A stretch of DNA of 64,000 nucleotides from Chryseobacterium sp. HSC-36S06. Lineage in GTDB: Bacteria > Bacteroidota > Bacteroidia > Flavobacteriales > Weeksellaceae. The stretch is from contig NZ_JALJZX010000002.1 in NCBI RefSeq assembly GCF_024171485.1, positions 372,001 through 436,000 on the forward strand, written 5' to 3'. The notes below the pieces were generated by a model, which did not search any database, was not told the origin of the DNA, and worked only from the letters and a program-made list of their open reading frames with translations. Shown piece after piece: positions 43,440 through 50,790 of the stretch; positions within the stretch are counted from its first letter, which is position 1, and each line of letters starts with the position of its first letter. The position numbers and the translations under genes were made by a program.

Positions 43440-43797
43440 CCCAAGAAATTAACTCCCTATGGTCGTTGAATCACTTCGTTAGGTTTCCCCAAAATTGATT
43501 CCCGGTGGTCGTCGAACCGCAAGCGATTTCGGGCGGATAGTCAATGATTTCCCAGAAATAAAATTATTGCCGCCACTCAAACAGTGAGGATTTTTTATAC
43601 TTGTTTAATCGAAAATCCAGTCATGAAGAAATTCTAATTTTTCTTAACGCAAAAATCTCCTATGTCGATGATTATAGAAGAAGAGGAGTCTTAGAAGAGA
43701 TAAGGGTTGGAGGGTATTCGACTTATAAAAAGAGAATCAGTGCAAGTTAGTTTGAAGAGACTTAAGACCGGTAATCTGAACGAAAGTTTGAATACGT
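43440..43797. other. Gene-free stretch with short imperfect repeats
   Basis: No gene is seen. Two related words, ACTCCCTATGGTCGTTGAA and ATTCCCGGTGGTCGTCGAA, lie about 50 bp apart near 43450-43515. A CTGAACG/CGTTCAG hairpin lies at 43777-43802. Confidence 0.4.
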
Positions 43798-44004
43798 TCA
43801 GTCTTTGATAAGTTCCTGGACGGATTGGTAGGGGAGGCCCATGTAGGTGCAGAACTCCTGAACGGTGAGGACTGATGTTCGGGTTTGTGAAGGGCGGTTT
43901 TGATTTTCAGGATCAGATAGCGGCTGTAGCGCTCGCTTTTTCCGGTGATGCGCTGGATGTGTTTGGGGTAAATGCAGAGGCGGGTGATTCTGGGTTTGCA
44001 TCAT
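43798..44004 (-). pseudogene. Frameshifted small HTH (excisionase-like) protein
   Basis: One frame reads CIYPKHIQRITGKSERYSRY and LILKIKTALHKPEHQ; another reads the following VLTVQEFCTYMGLPYQSVQE and stops. Together they match a common Bacteroidota family of about 70-80 aa with a Y-P-K-x-I-Q-R-x-T-G-K-S motif and a C-terminal x-V-x-E-F-C motif. Frame breaks near both ends indicate a pseudogene. Confidence 0.55.
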
Positions 44005-44096
44005 TTATTTTTCTTTGTGGAACAAAGTTTGGGAATCCTAATGAATATCTTTCGGTAGGAGGGCGGCAGTACCGTGATTTTTCGTTGTTCATCAGG

Positions 44097-44340
44097 TGAA
44101 AAAGGTTGGAAGAAACCAGCCCGTCCTCCGCCAGGGCGGATGACACCCCTCCAGCGGAGGGGAATATACGGTTCTTCTTTTGGAGGGAGGGATACGTAGA
44201 AGCTTTGGCTTTTCCTCCGCGGAAAACCACCCCGACCTTCCGGCAAAGCCGTAAGGCCACCCCTAGGTTGCTTCGTCATGCTACCTCGCAAAGACAGGGG
44301 AATATGTAGTATTGTTTGGGCGAGAGGAATAAAAAAAATA
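44097..44340. repeat. GC-rich dispersed repeat, copy A
   Basis: The stretch contains CCCCTCCAGCGGAGGGG and a core (44155-44236) that aligns with 47212-47295: AGGGGAATAT, GGGAG, CTTTGGCTTTTC, AAAACCACCCCG. Both are non-coding and hairpin-rich. Confidence 0.6.
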
Positions 44341-44421
44341 TGCCAGTTTCGTTCCGGAAAACTGATTTTACATTTACTAAACGCTCATCAAGTGAGGCCT
44401 GCGCCGCAAAGTAAGTGACGA

Positions 44422-44664
44422 TTACAGCAGGGGTGGCTTTGCGACTAATCTTTTGAATTCACGGCACGCGACGTGGTGCCATTTTGTGCTCTCGCCGGGA
44501 AGATCCTGTCCTTTAAGGGCATAGATTTCGTTTTCTTCGGTCTCAGCGTCCCGAATTTGCTGTTTGCTTAAGAATTTCTGCTTAAAAATCAGGTAGCCTC
44601 TATTCTTTAAAGCTTCCAAAACTTCGTCTCTGTGGTATTCAAAACCATTAATATTGATTTCCAT
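44422..44664 (-). CDS. Hypothetical 80-aa protein
   Basis: An intact 80-aa frame begins MEININGFEYHRDEVLEALK and ends LVAKPPLL. It is charged, soluble and probably mostly helical, without signal peptide or cysteine motifs other than one Cys (VACREFKR). I do not know the family. It lies in a region full of gene remnants, but its codon use and start look normal, so it may be a real gene. Confidence 0.6.
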   Translation of the reverse strand: MEININGFEYHRDEVLEALKNRGYLIFKQKFLSKQQIRDAETEENEIYALKGQDLPGESTKWHHVACREFKRLVAKPPLL

Positions 44665-45222
44665 GGTGCTGTTGTTAAAAGTTAGCTGTAAAAAGTGAAA
44701 TGGCTGTGCAGCCCGTTTAAATCTGCACTAAAAACCGTTCCAAAGTTAGTGGGTAAAATAATTTTCATGACGGTATCACTTTGGCAAAGTGGGAGGTGTT
44801 TTGACAAAGATTTCAGAATATCTTACGGAGTTAACGATATAGGTAGGAGCACTCTCATTTAAAGAACTTTGCCAAAGAACTTTTATGACGTATAGAACTT
44901 TGGCAAAGTTTGAGGGATTCTGCCAAAGTTATATCAACCGGAATCACCGCATCCTGCCGGGAAAGTTCATCTCAACTTTTCCAAACAACTTTATACGATG
45001 GTCATTGACTCCGTCGAATCTTCGGTTTCTGAACGCAATGGAAAAAAGCAGAATGCAGTGAAGAATCTCTAAAAGCACCGGTTAAGGCCCAGGGCAGTAA
45101 AAGGGTCGCGACAATTGAAAATGTCTGTAAATAATTTTCCCTCTCAATATTTCTGTATTAAAAGGACTTTAGCACGGTTGTTGCCTGAGTGAACCCATTA
45201 AATAAATTCATCATTACCAATT
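44665..45222. other. Intergenic region with a cluster of ACTTTGGCAAAGT-like words
   Basis: No gene is seen in these 558 bp. Four palindrome-like words of the pattern ACTTTGGCAAAGT or AACTTTGCCAAAG occur at 44778-44790, 44865-44877, 44896-44910 and 44921-44930. They could be binding sites or a small repeat cluster. Confidence 0.45.
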
Positions 45223-45645
45223 ATGAAAAAACACATTTTATTACTCATCGGGATCGTGTCATTAATTATGATGTCATGCAGTACGAATACGGTCCTGAAA
45301 GACCAGAAATTATATGCCAATGCCTGGGAACTTGAATACATCACTGGGCCAAGAATTACTTTTCAGGGATTATTTCCGGACATGAAACCTAAAATTCAGT
45401 TTACAGCCGGGTCGGATATGATTACCGGAAACAGTGGCTGCAACGGGTATTCCACTCAATTTACAGTGAAGGGAGACCTGATCTCTTTTGCTGATCCAGA
45501 ACTCTCAACGATGATGTATTGTGGAGATGGGGAAGTTGTTTTCCGCAAGACAATGAAACAGATTGACCGTTACAGGGTAACCGACGGAAAACTGGAATTT
45601 CTGACGGGAGATGTCGTGATGATGAGATTTAAACCGGCGCTGTAA
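45223..45645 (+). CDS. META-domain lipoprotein (HslJ-like)
   Basis: The 140-aa lipoprotein has a signal peptide ending in the lipobox MMSC, with mature start at Cys19. A META domain follows: WELEYITGP, KIQFTAGSDMITGNSGCNGY, DLISFADPELSTMMYCGDGE and the final MMRFKPAL. META proteins such as E. coli HslJ are linked to stress or antibiotic tolerance, but the mechanism is unknown. It is monocistronic with its own strong terminator. Confidence 0.9.
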   Translation: MKKHILLLIGIVSLIMMSCSTNTVLKDQKLYANAWELEYITGPRITFQGLFPDMKPKIQFTAGSDMITGNSGCNGYSTQFTVKGDLISFADPELSTMMYCGDGEVVFRKTMKQIDRYRVTDGKLEFLTGDVVMMRFKPAL

Positions 45646-45660
45646 CTCCTTACCGCATGT

Positions 45661-45697
45661 AAAAAGAGCAGGAAAATTAATTCCTGCTCTTTTTTTT
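45661..45697 (+). terminator. Rho-independent terminator
   Basis: The stem AAAGAGCAGGAA/TTCCTGCTCTTT is followed by an unbroken T run after the META gene. Confidence 0.8.
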
Positions 45698-45817
45698 GAG
45701 GTCACAGAATTGCCCCTCTGATCTGAATAAACCTCCAGCGGAAGGTACTTAAAGCTTTAATTAAATGTTTAGCATTTACTTCTCCAAAAAATGAAGCTCC
45801 GTTACCGGCGGTAATTT

Positions 45818-46447
45818 CTATCCATGGTCCAGCAGCTTTTGAAATTCATTCAGATACTTTGCCAAATGAAAACCATCTGCTAATCCATGATGGGCTTCGA
45901 TGGAAACCGGTAAATATTTCCTGCCCTCCCGAATACTGAACTTGCCAAAAGTAACTTTAGGAACTGATTCTGTTCTGTCAAAATCCGTAGGATGCAACAG
46001 TCCGGTAAAAGAAGTCCATGGAAGGGTAGAATGCCGGATGAGGTCTTTTTTTATGTCATCATTGTTTAACCGCAAACCGGTTGAGTTCTGTACGGCTCTG
46101 ATTTCTTCCTGCAGTTCATTATTGAAGGTTTCGAAATCATCTGAAAAGCTAACAAAGGCAAATCCAAAAGTTCCGTCCGCTCTTCCAATTGTGCAGCCGG
46201 CATGCACGTTATCGAATAATACCACCTCATGATCAACAATTCTTAATTTCAATTCTTCAACTGAATTGATCGCAGCCATTGATTTGTGAAGATAACAGGC
46301 AAAAAACGACCGTTCTTTTTCTTTAGCTTTTTTATACGCTGTCGTACAGTCTACCTCAGTTACAATACCAAAATAGGGGCTTGCCATTTTCGAGAAGAAT
46401 TCATAGTGCTCCTTTCTGTTCCATTTTTCTGTGTCGATTACATTCAT
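45818..46447 (-). CDS. Chloramphenicol acetyltransferase family protein
   Basis: The 209-aa protein has the length and fold markers of trimeric type A chloramphenicol acetyltransferase. The catalytic His187 and structural Asp191 are in HHGLADGFHLAKYL, matching the H-H-x-x-x-D-G-F-H signature. RKEHYEFF and SPYFGIVTEVD near the N-terminus also fit. Such enzymes transfer acetyl from acetyl-CoA to chloramphenicol. Many chromosomal homologues have unknown natural substrates, so resistance is plausible but not certain. It is monocistronic in a degraded region. Confidence 0.85.
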   Translation of the reverse strand: MNVIDTEKWNRKEHYEFFSKMASPYFGIVTEVDCTTAYKKAKEKERSFFACYLHKSMAAINSVEELKLRIVDHEVVLFDNVHAGCTIGRADGTFGFAFVSFSDDFETFNNELQEEIRAVQNSTGLRLNNDDIKKDLIRHSTLPWTSFTGLLHPTDFDRTESVPKVTFGKFSIREGRKYLPVSIEAHHGLADGFHLAKYLNEFQKLLDHG

Positions 46448-46713
46448 TTACGTGGTCAATTTAATAGGGTGTTAAAGAATTAGCGCTAATAGTTGATTTT
46501 TTCTGAAGGTGGGACGGAAACACATTTCTTTTCTTCTTGCCAGAAATGTAATCATTCGCAAAAACCCCCGATGAAAATTTCAATACCGCTGGTAACAATG
46601 GGTTTAAATGGCTCCGTCTACAGGTTTTCATTTTCCGCCGTCAAACGTCCGGTTTCTTGGTTTTCGGAAAAAGGACCTCGTTTCCAGCACAACAGAGCAA
46701 AGTTAAAGCTTAG

Positions 46714-46912
46714 TTACTGTGTGCAGTTTATTTTATAATTAAATTCTACTACTTTAATGTTCCATAAATTAAGAGTTTGCTTTGCCAGTAGATTTTCTTC
46801 GCTTTCTCCAATGATCAGTCTGTGTGTAAACGGGCCAATAAATTTTGCCCAATAATTACCTTTAGAATCATTTAAGAGGAAATAAAAACCAGCATCTCCG
46901 AACCTTCGTAGG
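46714..46912 (-). pseudogene. Unassigned C-terminal gene remnant
   Basis: An open frame without a start reads FGDAGFYFLLNDSKGNYWAK then FIGPFTHRLIIGESEENLL, and ends KINCTQ-stop. It looks protein-like but I do not recognise it. It abuts the TonB-receptor remnant. Confidence 0.4.
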
Positions 46913-47152
46913 ATTTTTTTTAAGAAATGCGCCGGTATAAATTTCTACGGGCACGGGTGTTTCCAGTCGTTTTACGGCTTTCATCGTCCCGGAGGTTACC
47001 ACATCATCAATGTCAGAAGATTTTAGTGCATCGGTTTTTACGGTATCTCTTGTAATTTTTTAAGACGCAACTTGTGTAGAATCTAAGGTGGTTTGTTGAG
47101 ATTTTAAATTTAAAAAAAATAGTAATGGAATGGGTACATAATACTTTAACAT
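46913..47152 (-). pseudogene. N-terminal remnant of a TonB-dependent receptor
   Basis: From ATG 47152 a signal peptide (MLKYYVPIPLLFFLNLKSQ) is followed by an in-frame TAA. The same frame then resumes with ALKSSDIDDVVTSGTMKAVK and RLETPVPVEIYTGAFLKK. That is the TonB-box and plug start of outer-membrane receptors. The remaining plug and barrel are absent. Confidence 0.6.
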
Positions 47153-47190
47153 AAAAATAGGTTTAGACAAATATAATAATAAATGTTAGT

Positions 47191-47360
47191 CTAAGCTAAC
47201 TTATACGCCAGGAAAGGGGAATATGCGGTTTTTCTATTGTAGGGAGAGATAACAAAAAAACTTTGGCTTTTCTGGCGCGAAAAACCACCCCGTCCACCTC
47301 CATGGCGGGTGAAACCCCTCCGGAGGAGGGGAATACGTGGCTCCCCGTTTCGAGTGAAGG
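47191..47360. repeat. GC-rich dispersed repeat, copy B
   Basis: The core at 47212-47295 aligns with copy A (44155-44236). The flank CCCCTCCGGAGGAGGGG (47318-47334) is hairpin-forming. Confidence 0.6.
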
Positions 47361-47475
47361 AATTAAAAAACAACTTAGGTTATTTTTCTAAACCCTTATA
47401 GTACCGTTTTCCTGTATTTTTATTCGGAAACAATCCAGATATTTCTTTTAGTTACCGTCTTTCAAAATGCAACGT

Positions 47476-47530
47476 GATATTCCCCTCCCATGGAGGGGTG
47501 CCGGTTCGCTGCGCGAGGCGGTGTGGTGGT
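47476..47530. repeat. GC-rich dispersed repeat, partial copy C
   Basis: TTCCCCTCCCATGGAGGGGTG followed by GCGCGAGGCGGTGTGGTGG resembles the reverse orientation of the CCCCTCC...GGAGGGG part of copies A and B. Confidence 0.45.
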
Positions 47531-48083
47531 TATTCCTTCACATCATTATCTTCCGCATCTTTTATCCCACATTTCAAAATAATAAAATCCTCCAGATCAT
47601 TCATGGCCACCATCGTGTTGTATAAGATATCCTAGTTTGAAACAAGGAAAAAATTTAACCCGTAAAGTTCATACGAATTATGGAAGTTCACGTGTTCAAA
47701 ACCGATGTCGATTACCTGGCAACACGAAAAGGAAATGCCGCACTTCCTGTGGCAGGAATCGGCGAAACTGAAGGTGGATTAATCATATTGGGAAGATAAT
47801 CCAGATCTCGAATGCATAAAAATAGAATCAGATTGCTAAAATGGAATAAAAACCCGGACTCCGTTGAATTCCGACTGATTTACGTCTGCGAACCGTCACT
47901 ATAAAATAAGGAAAAAAAACACGGCGGTTGCTGCGGTGTTACCGTACTGTAGGCATATGTGATTCCGGGTTTCAGTGTTAGAAACTCCATCCTGTTTTTA
48001 GAAGTACGGTGGTGTTAATGTCTTCAAAGCTGCAGTCTGCCCCAAAAAAAAGGATTGCAGGACTAAATCCGGAGGGACTGTCA

Positions 48084-48956
48084 TCAGAACAGCAGTGGAG
48101 CGCCTTCTGGAATAATCATGAGCGGCATCTGAACCTTACGGGCCAGCGTTGCACTGTGGCTTCCCGTTGTGACTCTTTCGAAGAAACTTTTGCGCTCATG
48201 TCCCATCACCACAAGATCCACGTCCTTATATCTTAGTACCCCGAGACCGGTATTGACTCCAACCACTTCAATGGGCAGGTAAGTGACTTTTCCGTCGATA
48301 TTCTTGATAAACTCCTCTTTTTTGTGGAGATACGCTTTTTCATCAATCAGGTCGGAAAATCCGGTGACATAGCTGACCATCAGTTCGGCATCGAAATATT
48401 CCGCAAATCTGGCGATGGCTTGCGCGGTTTTCAGTTCCCGTCTGCTCAGGTCGGTCGCGAACGCAATTTTCTCCATCTTTCTGTACCGGTGATGGTGCGG
48501 AACGATCAGAAGCGGGTACCTGCTTTCAGTAATCATTTTAAGGCTGCTGCTTCCAAAAAGAAGTCTGTTCAGTTTTCCGCTGCCAGTCATGCCCATCACC
48601 ACCAGCATGGCCTCGGTTTCTTTTGTCTTCTCATGAATAAGGCTCACCAGATCTTTCTGTTCCGCTGACCAGGTAATAGCAGGCTTGAAAAGGCCGGGGT
48701 TATCGCCCATGAGTTTGTTTTCTTTCGTTTCTAAGGCTTTTGCTAATTTTTTCAGTGCCTTTTCAGCGTCAGTCTTTACATCAGGGAGTTGCATTAATGT
48801 CCAGGGAACTTCGCCCATCATAGGACTTTCAGCCGGAATGCTGTAGGCATGACAGAGGTGGATATCAGCCTTAAGACCGATGGCGAGGTTCAGCGCGTAG
48901 CGCGCCGCGTTTTTGGAAGGATTCGAGAAATCGGTGGGTACAATAATCGTTCTCAT
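48084..48956 (-). CDS. Universal stress protein, tandem UspA domains
   Basis: The 290-aa cytoplasmic protein has two UspA domains, at about 1-150 and 155-280. The first starts TIIVPTDFSNPSKNAARYAL and contains the nucleotide-binding type motif GMTGSGKLNRLLFGSSS. The second starts IAFATDLSRRELKTAQAIA and ends with VMGHERKSFFERVTTGSHS. Tandem forms are common in Bacteroidota and are induced under stress. It is divergent to the ars operon with a 312-nt gap; no link is implied. Confidence 0.9.
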   Translation of the reverse strand: MRTIIVPTDFSNPSKNAARYALNLAIGLKADIHLCHAYSIPAESPMMGEVPWTLMQLPDVKTDAEKALKKLAKALETKENKLMGDNPGLFKPAITWSAEQKDLVSLIHEKTKETEAMLVVMGMTGSGKLNRLLFGSSSLKMITESRYPLLIVPHHHRYRKMEKIAFATDLSRRELKTAQAIARFAEYFDAELMVSYVTGFSDLIDEKAYLHKKEEFIKNIDGKVTYLPIEVVGVNTGLGVLRYKDVDLVVMGHERKSFFERVTTGSHSATLARKVQMPLMIIPEGAPLLF

Positions 48957-49228
48957 AACTTGTGTTTTTAGTGATTAGGTAACTTAAAACCCCGAGTTTT
49001 GGCCGTAGAGAAGAACAGTGACGCATAAAGAACAGAAAACGCGAGGTTTGACTTCGTCATGTTTTATTTGCATAGTAAAGTTACGGAATTTTTGGTGTTT
49101 AATTCCTGAAAAAGATTATTTTATCAGTTCATTTACAGGCAGGTTGCGCTGGAATTTTGTTCCTGTTGCCATACCTCATGATTATATTTTTTAAACAAAA
49201 GTATTTCACCGTATTATTAAATATCGTA

Positions 49229-49240
49229 ATATTGCAATAT
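49229..49240. promoter_or_regulatory. Candidate ArsR operator
   Basis: ATATTGCAATAT is a perfect 12-bp palindrome 28 nt before the arsR start, preceded by another ATAT-CGTA-ATAT half (49221-49232). ArsR regulators bind AT-rich palindromes of this kind. The rest of 48957-49268 shows no gene. Confidence 0.5.
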
Positions 49241-49268
49241 AATTATTTAAGAAATAAAGAATACGGTT

Positions 49269-49601
49269 ATGGGAATCACGAAAACAGAACATTTTACAGA
49301 TGAACAGAATGAAATGGCCGTGCTGTTGAAGGCAATGGCCCACCCGGCGCGGATCGCCATTATCGAATATCTGCTCACCACCAATACCTGCATCTGCAAC
49401 GATATTGTTGAGGTGCTGCCTCTGGCGCAGCCTACGGTTTCGCAGCACCTTAGAGAACTGAAGAATGCCGGAATCATTCAGGGAAACATCGATGGCAAAG
49501 CCATTAATTATTGCATCAATAAGGAAACGATTAAAAAGTTCGACTCCTTCATTAACCATATTTTCCATAAAATGGATACCCTGGAAAACAACAGATGTTA
49601 A
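49269..49601 (+). CDS. arsR: ArsR/SmtB family transcriptional repressor
   Basis: A 110-aa winged-helix repressor that leaves DNA when As(III) or another thiophilic metal binds. KAMAHPARIAIIEYLL and the recognition helix LAQPTVSQHLRELKNAG are typical. Cys41 and Cys43 (TCICND) lie at the start of the alpha-3 region where As-binding cysteines occur in ArsR. It heads an ars operon and probably represses it through the palindrome at 49229-49240. Confidence 0.92.
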   Translation: MGITKTEHFTDEQNEMAVLLKAMAHPARIAIIEYLLTTNTCICNDIVEVLPLAQPTVSQHLRELKNAGIIQGNIDGKAINYCINKETIKKFDSFINHIFHKMDTLENNRC

Positions 49602-49624
49602 ACTCATAACCTTTAAAACTATTC

Positions 49625-50092
49625 ATGATGAGACTTTCAGAAATCAAGAACATTCTCACGAACCTGCAGGAACTGCATTTCGTTTTAGAAAACGGCGAAC
49701 AGGTTCCCGAACATTTCCATGTAACAGAAGTGGGGCAGATCAACAAAAGATTCATCGACTGTGGCGGCGTGATCCGCGACGAAAAAGCCATCAACTTCCA
49801 GCTTTGGTTTTCCACCGATAACGACCACCGCCTGGAAGCTGAGAAACTCAAAAAGATCATTGCCCTTTCCGAAGATCAACTCGGTCTGGAAGACGTAGAG
49901 ATTGAAGTGGAATACCAACAGTCGACCATCGGGAAATTCGGTCTGGATTTTAATGGAAAAGAGTTTGTGCTTACGACCAAAACTACTGCCTGTCTGGCCC
50001 AGGATGCCTGTGGAATTCCTCAGGAAAAACCGAGAGTAAAACTTTCAGAACTTCAATCCGCCAGCTGTGCTCCGGGCTCCGGCTGCTGCTAG
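49625..50092 (+). CDS. DUF6428 family protein of the ars operon
   Basis: The 155-aa protein (start MMRLSEIKNILTNLQ; the second Met is possible) has an alpha/beta body with EHFHVTEVGQINKRFIDCGG and FQLWFSTDNDHRLEAEKL. The C-terminal tail is cysteine-rich: Cys123 and Cys129 (CLAQDAC), then Cys148, Cys154 and Cys155 (CAPGSGCC). It lies 23 nt after arsR and 54 nt before the arsenate reductase gene. The family is found in ars operons of Bacteroidota. There is no ArsD gene in the operon, so a metallochaperone role is a reasonable guess but unproven. Confidence 0.82.
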   Translation: MMRLSEIKNILTNLQELHFVLENGEQVPEHFHVTEVGQINKRFIDCGGVIRDEKAINFQLWFSTDNDHRLEAEKLKKIIALSEDQLGLEDVEIEVEYQQSTIGKFGLDFNGKEFVLTTKTTACLAQDACGIPQEKPRVKLSELQSASCAPGSGCC

Positions 50093-50146
50093 GGTTTAAA
50101 CTCCCTTTAAAGAGTGTAAAGCGATAACCTTATAAAAAGTAAAACC

Positions 50147-50755
50147 ATGTTCAAAAATCTAAAAGAAAGCATTGAAGTCATTTCCATTATGCCAGTTTCC
50201 GAAGAAAGAAAGGAAATCCTGCGGCCTCTGGCTGAGTTCATTCAGAAAAAAGGTGATGCCGGGGAAAGCATCAACCTGAACTTCATCTGCACCCACAATT
50301 CGCGCAGAAGTCACCTTTCCCAGATCTGGGCACAGGTGATGGCGGAACATTTTAACATACAGAACGTGTACTGTTACTCCGGCGGAACAGAGGCCACTGC
50401 CATGTTCCCGAAAGTAGCGGAAACACTCCAAAGTCAGGGAATGGAAATTCAGAAGCTGTGTGACACTGAGAATCCGGTATATGCGGTAAAATATGCAGAG
50501 AATGCGCATCCCGTCATCTGTTTCTCCAAGAAATATGATGATGCCTTCAATCCGGTATCCGGTTTTGCCGCGGTGATGACCTGCTCCAATGCCGACGCAG
50601 GTTGCCCGTTTATCGCGGGTGCCGAAAAGCGCGTGGCGGTAAAATTTGAAGACCCAAAATCCAGCGACGGAACTCATGAGATGGACCGCACCTATTATGA
50701 AAGAAGTCTGGAGATCGCTGCCGAAATGTATTATGTGATGAGCCTTATCAGATAA
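50147..50755 (+). CDS. Arsenate reductase, LMW protein-tyrosine-phosphatase type
   Basis: The 202-aa protein has the phosphatase loop Cys48-x5-Arg54 (CTHNSRRS) after a beta strand, and GGTEATAMFPKVAETLQ. The C-terminal half has HPVICFSKKYDDAFNP, SNADAGCPFIAGAEKRVAVK with a further Cys, and SSDGTHEMDRTYYERS. This Bacteroidota form reduces arsenate to arsenite before export by Acr3. The operon position strongly supports this role; some members are annotated as protein-tyrosine phosphatases. Confidence 0.87.
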   Translation: MFKNLKESIEVISIMPVSEERKEILRPLAEFIQKKGDAGESINLNFICTHNSRRSHLSQIWAQVMAEHFNIQNVYCYSGGTEATAMFPKVAETLQSQGMEIQKLCDTENPVYAVKYAENAHPVICFSKKYDDAFNPVSGFAAVMTCSNADAGCPFIAGAEKRVAVKFEDPKSSDGTHEMDRTYYERSLEIAAEMYYVMSLIR

Positions 50756-50790
50756 ATCACTTTAATTTTTTCAACATCAAAAAAGAAGTC

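Larger units (their letters stand above)
46448..48083. other. Degenerate intergenic region with gene remnants and repeats
   Basis: No intact gene was found in 1.6 kb. It contains a TonB-receptor remnant, an unassigned C-terminal remnant, and GC-rich repeats near 47200-47530. A short frame starting near 47680 (MEVHVFKTDVDYLATRKGNA, stopping soon after GLIILGR) could be another remnant. Confidence 0.5.

Noticed and set aside
44106-44309. Open frames on both strands across the GC-rich repeat
   Set aside because: The repeat is hairpin-rich and its relatives at 47.2 and 47.5 kb break the frames, so coding is unlikely.
46493-46738. Open frame of 81 codons on the + strand
   Set aside because: It overlaps a clearer remnant on the opposite strand and has no protein-like pattern.
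48009-48236. Open frame of 75 codons on the + strand
   Set aside because: It runs antisense into the end of the universal stress protein gene and looks like a shadow frame.
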